From Pectobacterium sp013449375 (lineage in GTDB: Bacteria; Pseudomonadota; Gammaproteobacteria; Enterobacterales; Enterobacteriaceae), in NCBI RefSeq assembly GCF_048593165.1, contig NZ_CP184271.1: a stretch of 64,000 bases of DNA; one strand, written 5' to 3'. The position numbers were made by a program, and so were the translations under genes. The notes under the pieces were generated by a model, which worked only from the letters and a program-made list of their open reading frames with translations, had not been told where the DNA came from and made no database searches. Shown here piece by piece: positions 16,210 to 24,879 of the stretch (positions within the stretch are counted from its first letter, which is position 1; every line of letters starts with the position of its first letter).

Positions 16210-17309
16210 TGACGCAACCTATTACGCAATCTATTAAACAGCCCATGACGATAACCCTGACGCAGCGCGCGCCGCGACTGATATTTGGCCTCGGTTCGAT
16301 CGCTTTTCTGGTTTTGCTGACGCTGCCATTCCTCGCGCTGTTGCCCGCAGAGCATCCGCTGGCGATGTCAACCTATACGCTAACGCTGATCGGCAAAATC
16401 CTATGCTATGCGATTGTTGCCGTCGCGCTGGATCTGGTGTGGGGCTATGCCGGGCTGCTGTCGCTCGGACACGGCCTGTTTTTCGCGCTGGGTGGTTACG
16501 CGATGGGCATGTACTTAATGCGACAGGCTGCGGGTGAAGGAATGCCTGCGTTTATGTCCTTTCTGTCGTGGACGGAACTGCCGTGGTTCTGGGCGGGAAC
16601 CCAGTATTTCGCCTGGGCGCTGTGCCTGATTGTACTGGTGCCGGGCGTGCTGGCTTTTGTCTTCGGCTGGTTTGCGTTCCGCTCCAAAATCAAAGGAGTG
16701 TATTTCTCGATCATGACGCAGGCGCTGACCTACGCGGGCATGCTGCTGTTCTTCCGTAACGAAACCGGTTTTGGTGGTAATAACGGATTTACCGGTTTTA
16801 CCACGCTGCTCGGTTTCCCTATTACAGCGACGGGGACGCGCATCGGGCTGTTTGTCGCCACCGTGCTGTTGTTAATTACCAGCCTGCTGGTGGGCTTTGC
16901 GTTGGCGCGCAGTAAATTTGGCCGTGTGCTGACGGCGGTGCGTGATGCGGAAAATCGTCTGATGTTCTGCGGCTACGATCCGAAAGGCTTCAAGTTGTTT
17001 GTCTGGACACTTTCCGCCGTGCTGTGCGGGCTAGCGGGGGCGCTGTATGTGCCGCAGGTCGGCATTATCAATCCTGGCGAAATGTCGCCGACCAACTCTA
17101 TCGAAGCGGCTATTTGGGTGGCGCTGGGCGGGCGTGGAACGCTGATCGGGCCGCTACTTGGCGCGGGCATCGTCAACGGGGCGAAAAGTTGGTTTACCGT
17201 GGCCTTCCCTGAATACTGGCTGTTCTTTTTGGGGCTGATGTTTATTCTCGTCACGCTGTTTTTGCCGCGTGGCGTGATTGGATTGCTGACGAGGAAGAAA
17301 CATGACTGA
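16209..17309 (+). CDS. urtC: Urea ABC transporter, permease UrtC
   Basis: LivM-type permease, 366 residues, about ten hydrophobic segments. The LivM signature is seen at YAIVAVALDLVWGYAGLLSLGHG and the cytoplasmic loop at RSKFGRVLTAVRDAENRLMFCGYD. Pairs with UrtB to form the translocation pathway. Translation is coupled on both sides (TGATG with urtB, ATGACTGA with urtD). Confidence 0.92.
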   Translation: MTQPITQSIKQPMTITLTQRAPRLIFGLGSIAFLVLLTLPFLALLPAEHPLAMSTYTLTLIGKILCYAIVAVALDLVWGYAGLLSLGHGLFFALGGYAMGMYLMRQAAGEGMPAFMSFLSWTELPWFWAGTQYFAWALCLIVLVPGVLAFVFGWFAFRSKIKGVYFSIMTQALTYAGMLLFFRNETGFGGNNGFTGFTTLLGFPITATGTRIGLFVATVLLLITSLLVGFALARSKFGRVLTAVRDAENRLMFCGYDPKGFKLFVWTLSAVLCGLAGALYVPQVGIINPGEMSPTNSIEAAIWVALGGRGTLIGPLLGAGIVNGAKSWFTVAFPEYWLFFLGLMFILVTLFLPRGVIGLLTRKKHD

Positions 17310-18138
17310 GCTTGTATCTGTATCCTCAGTGGCGGCACCGCCGGTTGCTTCACCGCCCCAGTTTGCCCAGTCGCACCCGTCGGATCGTCATCGTCATCAA
17401 ACCGATCCGGTACTGCAACTCGACAAGATTAACGTGAGTTTTGACGGTTTCCGGGCGCTCACCGATCTCTCGTTGCAGATTGGCGTAGGGGAATTGCGTT
17501 GCATTATCGGCCCCAACGGTGCGGGGAAAACCACGCTGATGGATGTCATCACCGGTAAAACGCGACCGGATAACGGCAACGCGTTTTACGATCAGTACAC
17601 CGACCTGACGATGCTATCGCCGGTAGACATCGCGCGCGCGGGAATCGGGCGGAAATTCCAAAAGCCGACGGTGTTTGAAGCGCTGACGGTATTTGAAAAC
17701 CTCGATATTGCGCTGAAAACCGACAAATCAGTGTGGGCGAGTCTGCGTGCCAAACTAAACAGCGAGCAGCGTGACCGGATTGACGAAACGCTGACGTTGT
17801 TGCGACTCAGCCATGAACGGCAGCGACCCGCAGGGCTGCTGTCGCACGGGCAAAAACAGTTTCTGGAGATCGGCATGCTGCTGGTACAGGAACCCCATCT
17901 GCTGCTGCTTGATGAACCTGCGGCGGGGATGACCGACGCCGAAACGGCGTACACCGCCGAACTGTTCCGTAGTCTGGCGGGTAAACACTCGCTGATGGTG
18001 GTGGAGCACGATATGGGTTTTGTCGAGAGCATTGCCGACCGTGTTACCGTGCTGCATCAGGGGCAGGTGTTGGCGGAAGGGTCGCTGCGCGAGGTGCAGG
18101 CGAATGAGCAGGTGATTGACGTTTATCTGGGGCGCTAA
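17302..18138 (+). CDS. urtD: Urea ABC transporter, ATPase UrtD
   Basis: LivG-type ATPase, 278 residues. Walker A GPNGAGKTT, signature LSHGQKQFLEIG, Walker B LLLLDEPAAGMTD, switch His VVEHD. The first 35 residues (Ala/Pro/His-rich) precede the conserved ABC fold and are unusual; an internal start is possible but no ATG with a good ribosome site is visible. Overlaps urtC by 8 bp. Powers urea import with UrtE. Confidence 0.92.
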   Translation: MTELVSVSSVAAPPVASPPQFAQSHPSDRHRHQTDPVLQLDKINVSFDGFRALTDLSLQIGVGELRCIIGPNGAGKTTLMDVITGKTRPDNGNAFYDQYTDLTMLSPVDIARAGIGRKFQKPTVFEALTVFENLDIALKTDKSVWASLRAKLNSEQRDRIDETLTLLRLSHERQRPAGLLSHGQKQFLEIGMLLVQEPHLLLLDEPAAGMTDAETAYTAELFRSLAGKHSLMVVEHDMGFVESIADRVTVLHQGQVLAEGSLREVQANEQVIDVYLGR

Positions 18139-18139
18139 C

Positions 18140-18838
18140 ATGTTAGAGATTGCTGAACTGAATCAATACTACGGCGGCAGCCACATCCTGCGCGGCCTGT
18201 CGTTTGAGGTCAAAGCCGGCGAAATTACCTGTCTGTTAGGGCGCAACGGCGTGGGGAAAACCACGCTGCTGAAATGCCTGATGGGGTTGATTCCGGCGAA
18301 GTCCGGCACGATTCGCTGGCAGGGCGAAGCGATCAATACGCGCAAGCCTTACCAGCGTGTGCAGGCAGGCATTGCCTATGTACCGCAAGGGAGGGAAATT
18401 TTTCCGCGTCTGACGGTAGAAGAAAATCTGCTGATGGGATTGTCGCGCTTTCCGGGTAAACAGGCGCGGCAGGTGCCGGATGAGATCTACCAGCTTTTTC
18501 CCGTATTGGATGAGATGAAACAGCGGCGCGGCGGCGATTTGTCCGGCGGGCAACAGCAGCAATTAGCGATTGGGCGGGCGCTAGCCTGTCAACCACAGTT
18601 GCTGATTCTGGATGAGCCGACCGAAGGCATACAGCCATCGGTGATCAAGGAGATTGGCGCGGTGATTCGCCAACTGGCACAGCGTGGCGACATGGCGATT
18701 CTGCTGGTCGAGCAATTTTACGACTTCGCCGCCGAACTGGCCGACAGCTATCTGGTGATGTCACGCGGAGAAATCATCCAGCGCGGTCGAGGTGAAACGA
18801 TGGAACAGGACGGCGTGCGGGGGCTGGTCGCGATTTAA
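18140..18838 (+). CDS. urtE: Urea ABC transporter, ATPase UrtE
   Basis: LivF-type ATPase, 232 residues from ATG 18140 (MLEIAELNQYYGGSHILRGL), one base after the urtD stop. Walker A GRNGVGKTT, signature LSGGQQQQLAIG, Walker B LLILDEPTEGI, switch VEQFYDFA. EPTEGIQPSVI is the UrtE form of the D-loop. Last gene of the urea locus; no strong terminator follows. Confidence 0.92.
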   Translation: MLEIAELNQYYGGSHILRGLSFEVKAGEITCLLGRNGVGKTTLLKCLMGLIPAKSGTIRWQGEAINTRKPYQRVQAGIAYVPQGREIFPRLTVEENLLMGLSRFPGKQARQVPDEIYQLFPVLDEMKQRRGGDLSGGQQQQLAIGRALACQPQLLILDEPTEGIQPSVIKEIGAVIRQLAQRGDMAILLVEQFYDFAAELADSYLVMSRGEIIQRGRGETMEQDGVRGLVAI

Positions 18839-18840
18839 TG

Positions 18841-18859
18841 TGTCCACGCTGCTAGGACA
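18841..18859. repeat. Small inverted repeat after urtE
   Basis: TGTCC-N9-GGACA, 5-bp arms. Weak hairpin or protein-binding dyad in the gap between urtE and the next promoter. Confidence 0.3.
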
Positions 18860-18883
18860 AAAGTTTCAGGCCGAGCGAGCAAA

Positions 18884-18913
18884 TTGTGTACAATGCCGCC
18901 TTAAACAGATAAT
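18884..18913 (+). promoter_or_regulatory. Sigma-70-like promoter before the unknown gene pair
   Basis: TTGTGT (18884) and GATAAT (18908) with an 18-bp spacer, about 40 bp before the start codon at 18955. The gap 18839-18954 holds only this and the small dyad. Confidence 0.5.
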
Positions 18914-18954
18914 GCATTGTTTATCTTCAGTTAAAAAGGGAAGGAGACTTAAGG

Positions 18955-19659
18955 ATGAGTAAACGCTACGAAATACTGGATGGCAGTAAAGCTGCCGCTT
19001 CAAAGGGCGGCTTGGTATATACCGAAGTTTTGGGATGGATCGACCTCGGCCATGCGCAGGGGACGGACATTAGAAACCTTCTCAGCAAAATTAACCAAGG
19101 CGAGGAATCAGGACAGGAGCGCTACAATGTTACCTATTCACAGGGAATGTCGGATCCTTATCGCATTGTTCGTTCGGGAAAATTTATTACTTGGAGAATC
19201 AAAAAAGGACGGCCGCAACACGAAAGAATCAGTATTGCGCTGGCAATGATGATGACAGTGGCCCAAAAATTTGAAGCTTTCCAGGACTCGTTCCCCAATA
19301 ACCTCGTAACAGACAGCGGATTCAGCGGCGAGGATTTGGTTTCCGATTTGTTGGGTTTTTACCGAGCTGTGTCTATTCAAAATCCTTTTCCTATGCTACG
19401 TCCCGTCAGCAAAGAAGAAGCACTTAAACGATGGGATTATTACGGTAAGATCGGTTCTTTCAAAAACGATAGATTCACACCACTCCTTTTCCCCGATCCT
19501 GAACGATTTCTCAATAACGCCAGACCGTATAGGGGAGTTTTACCGCCATTTATGCAAATGGTCACTCCCTACAACGACTTCGAATCTGGAAATGTTGGTG
19601 TCGCTAGCCGAGATGGATCTTTTATCGACTCAGCAAAAAATAGGACACTAGAGCTATGA
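18955..19659 (+). CDS. Uncharacterised protein, possibly DUF4056-like
   Basis: 234 residues, strong ribosome site (AAGGAG) 7-10 nt before ATG. No signal peptide or membrane helix. Segments DLGHAQGTDIRNLL (residues 32-45) and DSGFSGEDLVSDLLGFYRAV (about 121-140) resemble the pair of conserved blocks I remember from DUF4056 proteins; the hydrophobic ALAMMMTVAQKFEAF between them would match their helix, though the HE pair seen there reads FE here. The family link is therefore only a suggestion. A short motif-rich C-terminus follows (PPFMQMVTPYNDFESGNVG). Its stop overlaps the next start (CTATGA), so the two form a coupled pair. Confidence 0.75.
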   Translation: MSKRYEILDGSKAAASKGGLVYTEVLGWIDLGHAQGTDIRNLLSKINQGEESGQERYNVTYSQGMSDPYRIVRSGKFITWRIKKGRPQHERISIALAMMMTVAQKFEAFQDSFPNNLVTDSGFSGEDLVSDLLGFYRAVSIQNPFPMLRPVSKEEALKRWDYYGKIGSFKNDRFTPLLFPDPERFLNNARPYRGVLPPFMQMVTPYNDFESGNVGVASRDGSFIDSAKNRTLEL

Positions 19660-20102
19660 GTAAATCGCTGAAATTTTTTGCAGCGATCGGCATCATCGTT
19701 GCTGCTGCAGTCATTACGATATGGCCCTACATCAAAATGAATTTTGCCAGCAGCGCGCACTATACCGAGCAGGATAAAAGGGAATATGCGTTCTATACTC
19801 CGTATATTTTGAAAAACATGCCGCGCATTACAAACCACTATGACTTCAATTTTTCGAACGTAACGGGCCCGGAAGCTAAAGTATGGACGGTGAACTTCTA
19901 TGGCACTGACGATACCAGCAAGGTTCATACTTATTTGACGTCGATGGGTTATAAGAAGCAGGAGCGTTGCGATGTTGAGGCTGAATGCTGGCGAACGGCG
20001 GGCACACATGACGTTGTGACGGTGGCGACGTTTGATACCGATAAGAGCGTGATGGTTCAGGTTTATAGCAGTCCGTATGCTGAACGATTATCGCTTGAGT
20101 AA
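19656..20102 (+). CDS. Membrane-anchored hypothetical protein
   Basis: 148 residues. One N-terminal membrane segment (LKFFAAIGIIVAAAVITIWPYI, uncleaved by appearance), then a periplasmic domain of about 115 residues with one Cys pair (CDVEAEC). Overlaps the preceding gene by 4 bp and so is probably a functional partner of it. Not recognised. Confidence 0.72.
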   Translation: MSKSLKFFAAIGIIVAAAVITIWPYIKMNFASSAHYTEQDKREYAFYTPYILKNMPRITNHYDFNFSNVTGPEAKVWTVNFYGTDDTSKVHTYLTSMGYKKQERCDVEAECWRTAGTHDVVTVATFDTDKSVMVQVYSSPYAERLSLE

Positions 20103-20201
20103 TCATATAAGGACGCAGTGGCTCTACTGTTGTCAAATCACTGTGTCATTCTTGCTTTGCCTTATCTGATTGTATTTTGCATTGAGCGGTTTTAAAGGAA
20201 A

Positions 20202-20223
20202 CATATATGAATTATCATATGTG
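20202..20223. promoter_or_regulatory. Probable ArsR operator in the ars promoter
   Basis: Imperfect palindrome CATATATGA-ATTA-TCATATGTG (8 of 9 arm positions pair) 26 bp before the arsR start codon. A plausible -35 TTGAGC lies upstream with the -10 (TATATG) inside the palindrome. Position and AT-rich dyad fit self-repression by ArsR. Confidence 0.6.
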
Positions 20224-20249
20224 TTAACTGAGCGTATCGAGAACCTAAA

Positions 20250-20570
20250 ATGCTACAGCCCGTCCAACTCTTCAAAATCCTTTCCGATGAAACTCGGCTA
20301 TCTATCATTCTGCTGCTCAGCGAAGCGGGAGAATTGTGCGTCTGTGATATCTGCGCGGCTACCACGGAGTCTCAACCTAAAATTTCCCGTCATATGGCGA
20401 TATTGCGCGAGTCAGATTTAGTTCTTGATCGCCGAGAAGGGAAATGGATTCATTATCGATTGTCTCCACACATGCCAGCTTGGGCCGCAGCAACGATTCA
20501 TACCGCATGGCAATGCCTGCGTGATGACGTGCGACAGCGCTTAGCTAACTCTTCATCATCTGCATGCTAA
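20250..20570 (+). CDS. arsR: Arsenite-responsive repressor ArsR
   Basis: Winged-helix metalloregulator, 106 residues. The arsenite site ELCVCDIC (C30, C32, C35) is the classical type seen in E. coli and R773 ArsR. Recognition helix QPKISRHMAILRESDLV. Releases the ars promoter when As(III) or Sb(III) binds. First gene of arsRBC. Confidence 0.95.
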   Translation: MLQPVQLFKILSDETRLSIILLLSEAGELCVCDICAATTESQPKISRHMAILRESDLVLDRREGKWIHYRLSPHMPAWAAATIHTAWQCLRDDVRQRLANSSSSAC

Positions 20571-20613
20571 GTCATGAGATATATCTTTTTTTTCATATGT
20601 GTAGGAGTCTGAA

Positions 20614-21903
20614 ATGTTATTGGCAGGAATGATATTCTTACCTACTTTGATCCTCGTGATTTGGCAACCCAGAGGACTCAGTATCGGTTGGAGTGCCAGT
20701 ATCGGTGCCGTATGCGCACTGCTTAGTGGGGTGATTAGCCTCAGTGATATTCCTGCGGTTTGGACGATCATCTGGAATGCCACTGCCACGTTTATTGCCG
20801 TCATCATCATCAGTTTGTTGCTTGATGAGTCGGGTTTTTTTGAATGGGCGGCACTGCACGTATCCCGATGGGGAAACGGACGCGGGCGTCTGCTGTTTAC
20901 CTGGATTGTCTTGTTGGGCGCGGCTGTTTCTGCATTGTTTGCCAACGATGGCGCGGCGCTCATCCTCACGCCGATTGTGATTGCTATGTTATTGGCGTTG
21001 GGCTTCAGCACAGGCACGACGTTGGCGTTTGTTATGGCTGCCGGATTTATTGCCGACACGGCTAGCCTGCCGCTCATTGTGTCTAATTTGGTTAATATTG
21101 TATCTGCCGATTTTTTCGGTCTCGGTTTTACTGAATATGCCTCGGTCATGGTGCCTGTCGATGTCGCAGCGATTCTCGCGACGCTGGTTATGCTGCATTT
21201 ATTCTTTCGCAAGGATATCCCCGCAACTTACGACGTATCGCGGTTAAAAGTACCCGCCAGTGCCATTAAAGATCTGGCAACGTTCAGAGCGGGTTGGATT
21301 GTTTTGGTACTTCTGCTTATTGGATTCTTCGTCCTTGAACCGTTGGGCATCCCCGTCAGCGCTATTGCGGCCGTGGGTGCCATTATTCTGCTGGTAGTGG
21401 CAAAAAAAGGTCATGCCATCAATACGGGGAAGGTACTGCGTGGCGCACCGTGGCAGATCGTCATCTTCTCGCTCGGTATGTATTTAGTAGTCTATGGCCT
21501 GCGCAACGCGGGGTTAACGGAATATCTTTCCAACATTTTGAATCTGTTTGCGGAGAAAGGGCTGTGGACTGCCACACTGGGCACGGGCTTTATCGCTGCG
21601 TTGCTTTCCTCGGTTATGAACAATATGCCCACCGTGCTGATTGGCGCGTTGTCCATTGACGGCAGCACGGCATCCGGTGTAGTTAAAGACGCGATGATTT
21701 ATGCCAACGTCATTGGTTGCGATTTGGGCCCAAAAATCACCCCCATTGGTAGCCTAGCGACGCTGCTCTGGTTACATGTGTTATCACAGAAAAACATGAC
21801 GATCAGTTGGGGATATTATTTCCGCACTGGGATTGTCATGACGCTGCCTGTGCTGTTTGTCACGTTGGTTGCGCTGGCGCTGCGGCTATCCATCACGTTG
21901 TAA
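20614..21903 (+). CDS. arsB: Arsenite/antimonite efflux pump ArsB
   Basis: 429-residue integral membrane protein with about twelve hydrophobic segments, exactly the ArsB length. Starts MLLAGMIFLPTLILVIWQPRGL as in enterobacterial ArsB. Key regions LFANDGAALILTPIVIAML and VMNNMPTVLIGALSI are typical of the ArsB/NhaD superfamily. Ribosome site TAGGAG 8 nt upstream. No arsA is present, so it works as a proton-coupled pump. Confidence 0.95.
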   Translation: MLLAGMIFLPTLILVIWQPRGLSIGWSASIGAVCALLSGVISLSDIPAVWTIIWNATATFIAVIIISLLLDESGFFEWAALHVSRWGNGRGRLLFTWIVLLGAAVSALFANDGAALILTPIVIAMLLALGFSTGTTLAFVMAAGFIADTASLPLIVSNLVNIVSADFFGLGFTEYASVMVPVDVAAILATLVMLHLFFRKDIPATYDVSRLKVPASAIKDLATFRAGWIVLVLLLIGFFVLEPLGIPVSAIAAVGAIILLVVAKKGHAINTGKVLRGAPWQIVIFSLGMYLVVYGLRNAGLTEYLSNILNLFAEKGLWTATLGTGFIAALLSSVMNNMPTVLIGALSIDGSTASGVVKDAMIYANVIGCDLGPKITPIGSLATLLWLHVLSQKNMTISWGYYFRTGIVMTLPVLFVTLVALALRLSITL

Positions 21904-21915
21904 TGAGAGATTGAT

Positions 21916-22341
21916 ATGAGCAAAATAACGATTTATCACAACCCAGACTGCGGCACCTCGCGTAATACACTCGAGATGATTCGTAACAGCGGCACAGAAC
22001 CCACGATTATTTACTATCTTGATACGCCGCCTTCCCGTGATGAACTGGTCACACTGATTGGCGACATGGGGATAACGGTGCGTGCTTTGTTGCGCCAAAA
22101 CGTAGAACCTTACGCATTATTGGGGCTAGCGGAAGAACGCTTTACTGACGAGCAACTCCTTGAGTTCATGTTGCACTATCCGATCCTGATCAACCGTCCG
22201 ATTGTGGTTACCCCACGAGGAACCCGGCTATGTCGTCCATCAGAGCTGGTGCTGGATATTCTCCCCAATCCGCAGCGCGGCGCATTCACCAAAGAAGATG
22301 GAGAAAAAGTCACTGATAAATCGGGTCAGCGCGTGAAATAG
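21916..22341 (+). CDS. arsC: Glutaredoxin-dependent arsenate reductase
   Basis: 141 residues, R773/E. coli ArsC type. Catalytic C12 in YHNPDCGTSRNTLEMI; arginines of the anion site in LINRPIVVTPRGTRLCRPSE. Reduces arsenate to arsenite for export by ArsB using glutathione and glutaredoxin. Twelve bases after arsB. Ends in the stem of the terminator. Confidence 0.95.
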   Translation: MSKITIYHNPDCGTSRNTLEMIRNSGTEPTIIYYLDTPPSRDELVTLIGDMGITVRALLRQNVEPYALLGLAEERFTDEQLLEFMLHYPILINRPIVVTPRGTRLCRPSELVLDILPNPQRGAFTKEDGEKVTDKSGQRVK

Positions 22342-22367
22342 AGCCAGAAGGGAGACATCTGGCTCTA
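22339..22367. terminator. Bidirectional terminator between arsC and the ABC transporter operon
   Basis: Stem TAGAGCCAGA / TCTGGCTCTA (10 bp, 9-nt loop) between two convergent genes. T-rich flank on the minus strand only (ATTTC), so it probably serves the leftward operon best. Confidence 0.65.
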
Positions 22368-22376
22368 TGTGGTATC

Positions 22377-23201
22377 TCACAGCACCTTATTCAAAAAGTT
22401 GATCGTTCTTGGATGGCGAGGGTGGTTTAGTACCTGCCAGGAATCCCCGCTTTCGACAATTTTTCCATCCACCATAAACACCACGCGGTCAGCGACTTCG
22501 CGCGCAAAGCCGATTTCATGTGTGACGACGACCAGCGTCACGCCTGATTGTGCGAGTGATTTGATCACGTCCAGCACTTCACCGACCAGTTCGGGGTCGA
22601 GCGCGGACGTCGGTTCGTCAAACAGCATGACTTTCGGCTTAAGCGCCAGCGCACGAGCAATGGCAACACGCTGCTGCTGACCGCCAGACAGATGGCGGGG
22701 ATAAGATTGCGCTTTATGGCGCAGGCCGACGCTTTCCAGCAAGGTAAAGGCGATATCTTCGGCCTCCTGACGTGAATACAGCTTATGCGCCAGCGGGGCT
22801 TCAATGATGTTCTCCAGCACGGAAAGGTGTGGGAACAGATTGAAGTTCTGAAACACGTAACCGACGTTGATGCGCTGGCGTAAAATGTCCTTTTCTTTCA
22901 GCTCATAGAGCGTATTCCCCTTGCGGCGGTAGCCGATATAGTCGCCATCGATACGAATAAACCCTTCGTCGACGCGTTCAAGATGGTTAATCGTGCGCAG
23001 CAGCGTAGATTTCCCCGATCCGGACGGGCCGAGGATCACCGTAACGGAACCGGGCGCCAGCGTCAGATTAATATCGTCCAGCGCTTTATGCTGACCAAAA
23101 TGTTTTGCCACGTTACGGATCTCGATCAGCCCCTGTGCGTTTCCTACCTGTGGCTGCGCGGTCGTGCGCGCATGAGCGAAATAATCAATAGCTTCAGACA
23201 T
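22377..23201 (-). CDS. Polar amino acid ABC transporter, ATP-binding protein
   Basis: 274 residues. Walker A GPSGSGKST, signature LSGGQQQRVAIARAL, Walker B VMLFDEPTSALD, switch VVTHE. Class of GlnQ/TcyN/YxeO. An extra N-terminal 25 residues precede the usual ABC start (IEIRNVAKHFGQHKAL). Last gene of a six-gene leftward operon with permease, GNAT, two binding proteins and an FMN monooxygenase. Likely imports a cysteine-derived or other sulfur-containing amino acid (inference from neighbours). Confidence 0.9.
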   Translation of the reverse strand: MSEAIDYFAHARTTAQPQVGNAQGLIEIRNVAKHFGQHKALDDINLTLAPGSVTVILGPSGSGKSTLLRTINHLERVDEGFIRIDGDYIGYRRKGNTLYELKEKDILRQRINVGYVFQNFNLFPHLSVLENIIEAPLAHKLYSRQEAEDIAFTLLESVGLRHKAQSYPRHLSGGQQQRVAIARALALKPKVMLFDEPTSALDPELVGEVLDVIKSLAQSGVTLVVVTHEIGFAREVADRVVFMVDGKIVESGDSWQVLNHPRHPRTINFLNKVL

Positions 23202-23233
23202 GGTGAATCTCCAGAATCGAGTGAATTAACGGG

Positions 23234-24169
23234 CTACTTGCGCGTCAGGAAACGGACGAGCCTCTGGCGCGGCGTTGGCGGCATTTCACGCACGGCACCG
23301 CGGGCGACATAGCGTTCCACGTAGTATTGGATGACGGATAGCACCGTGGTGATCAGCAGATACCAGATGGTGGCGACCATCAGCAGCGGAATGACCTGCT
23401 GGGTACGGTTGTAGATGACCTGAACGGTATAGAACAGCTCCGGCAGCGCCAGCACGTAAACGATCGACGTCCCTTTTGCCAGACTGATGATCTCATTGAA
23501 ACCGGTGGGCAGAATCGAACGCAGCGCCTGCGGCAGAATGATGCGTACGGTACGGCGACCACCGGTCAGCCCGAGCGCGGCAGAGGCTTCAAACTGTCCG
23601 ACATCTACGCCAAGAATACCGCCGCGAATAATCTCTGCCGTATAGGCGGACTGCACCAGCGTCAGACCAAGCACGGCGACGGAAAATTGATCCAGTAAGT
23701 CAATGGTCGGATAGTTCAGGAAGACGATAGAGGTAAACGGAATTCCCAGCGCCAGCTCGTCATAGAGATACGAGAAATTGTAGAGAATGATCAGCACCAG
23801 AATCAGCGGCAGCGATCGGAATAGCCAGATATACAGCCACGATAGCGTGGACAGCAGATAAGACGGCGAAAGCCGAGCCAGCGCCAAAGCGGTGCCAAAA
23901 ATGATGCTGAATAATGTGCCCAGCGCGGTCAACAGCAGCGTTTGCCCCAGACCAGCGAGAATGACCGGATTGAAAAACCACTCGGCAAAGACCGCCCATT
24001 CCCAGCGCGGATTTAGTGCGATTGACTGAACTATGCCGGAAAAAATGAACAGCGAAAACAGCGCGCCAGCAAAGCGAAAGGGATAGCGCGCCGGCACGAT
24101 GCGCAACGGCGCGTCCGGTGCCTGGTTCAGTGGTGCTTGCTGAGAAGATGTATGTAGAGATTGCGTCAT
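23234..24169 (-). CDS. Polar amino acid ABC transporter, permease
   Basis: 311 residues, His/Gln/Glu permease family. About 60 N-terminal residues hold an extra membrane helix (PFRFAGALFSLFIFSGIVQSIAL) before the usual five-helix core that begins LAGLGQTLLLTALGTLFSIIFGTALALARL. The EAA loop is EASAALGLTGGRRTVRIILPQALRSILP. Only one permease gene is present, so it would act as a homodimer. Confidence 0.9.
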   Translation of the reverse strand: MTQSLHTSSQQAPLNQAPDAPLRIVPARYPFRFAGALFSLFIFSGIVQSIALNPRWEWAVFAEWFFNPVILAGLGQTLLLTALGTLFSIIFGTALALARLSPSYLLSTLSWLYIWLFRSLPLILVLIILYNFSYLYDELALGIPFTSIVFLNYPTIDLLDQFSVAVLGLTLVQSAYTAEIIRGGILGVDVGQFEASAALGLTGGRRTVRIILPQALRSILPTGFNEIISLAKGTSIVYVLALPELFYTVQVIYNRTQQVIPLLMVATIWYLLITTVLSVIQYYVERYVARGAVREMPPTPRQRLVRFLTRK

Positions 24170-24250
24170 AGTCGATACCCTTTGAAGGTGATCCTGAAAA
24201 ACGTCCTTTTGCTTTTAATCACCGCACAGGGTGAATCGCAGCGTGTTGGG

Positions 24251-24805
24251 TCAACACACTTTCAAATGGCGAGCGATAAGATCGACTTCCGTTTGTCGAG
24301 CAGCCCGAGGCGTTGCTGCGTCAAACAGCGCTTTCTTGAACGGCAGTCGCCCATCGTAAGGCGGAATGCTGTAGGTCACGGGATCGACGTTGATGTCGAA
24401 CTGCGGGGTATAGCCGTGGCTCAGGTAGAGGCGCACCGCTTCAGGCTGGCGGAAGCCGGTGGTCAGGAAAAAGTGCTGATAGCCTAACCGACGGGCGTGC
24501 TGCTCCAACTCCTGCATTACTTTTCCTGCCAGCCCCTGACGGCGCAGCGAATGATCCGTCCATACCCGCTTAATTTCTGCGGTGGTGCTGTCGTAGCGTT
24601 TAAACGCGCCGGTGGCAATCGGTACGCCCCGACGCAGCAGCGCAATAAAAATGCCGTGCGGTTGCTGGTAGATCCCCGGCGGGTCGTTTTCCCGTTCGCC
24701 AAAAAAGTCGCCATAACGCTGCTCATATTCCGCGAACAGGCCGTCGATAATGGGGGCCACGATAGGATCCTCGGGCTGGGTAACAATGAAGATGTCGTCG
24801 GACAT
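24251..24805 (-). CDS. GNAT-family N-acetyltransferase
   Basis: 184 residues from ATG 24805, preceded by AGGAG at 7 nt; the frame also opens 8 codons earlier. Acetyl-CoA motif A is VWTDHSLRRQGLAGKVMQELE (R/Q-x-x-G-x-A), followed by YQHFFLTTGFRQPEAVRLYLSHGY. In the yxe and ytm operons of Bacillus a GNAT enzyme (YxeL, SnaA) N-acetylates the S-modified cysteine before the monooxygenase acts; the same role is proposed here because all partner genes are present. Substrate not proven. Confidence 0.85.
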   Translation of the reverse strand: MSDDIFIVTQPEDPIVAPIIDGLFAEYEQRYGDFFGERENDPPGIYQQPHGIFIALLRRGVPIATGAFKRYDSTTAEIKRVWTDHSLRRQGLAGKVMQELEQHARRLGYQHFFLTTGFRQPEAVRLYLSHGYTPQFDINVDPVTYSIPPYDGRLPFKKALFDAATPRAARQTEVDLIARHLKVC

Positions 24806-24879
24806 GGTGTGCTCCTGATTCATTAACACATTACGGGCTATCGGTAACGCGCATGGCGGCCGATAGCCATAGGGCGGGG

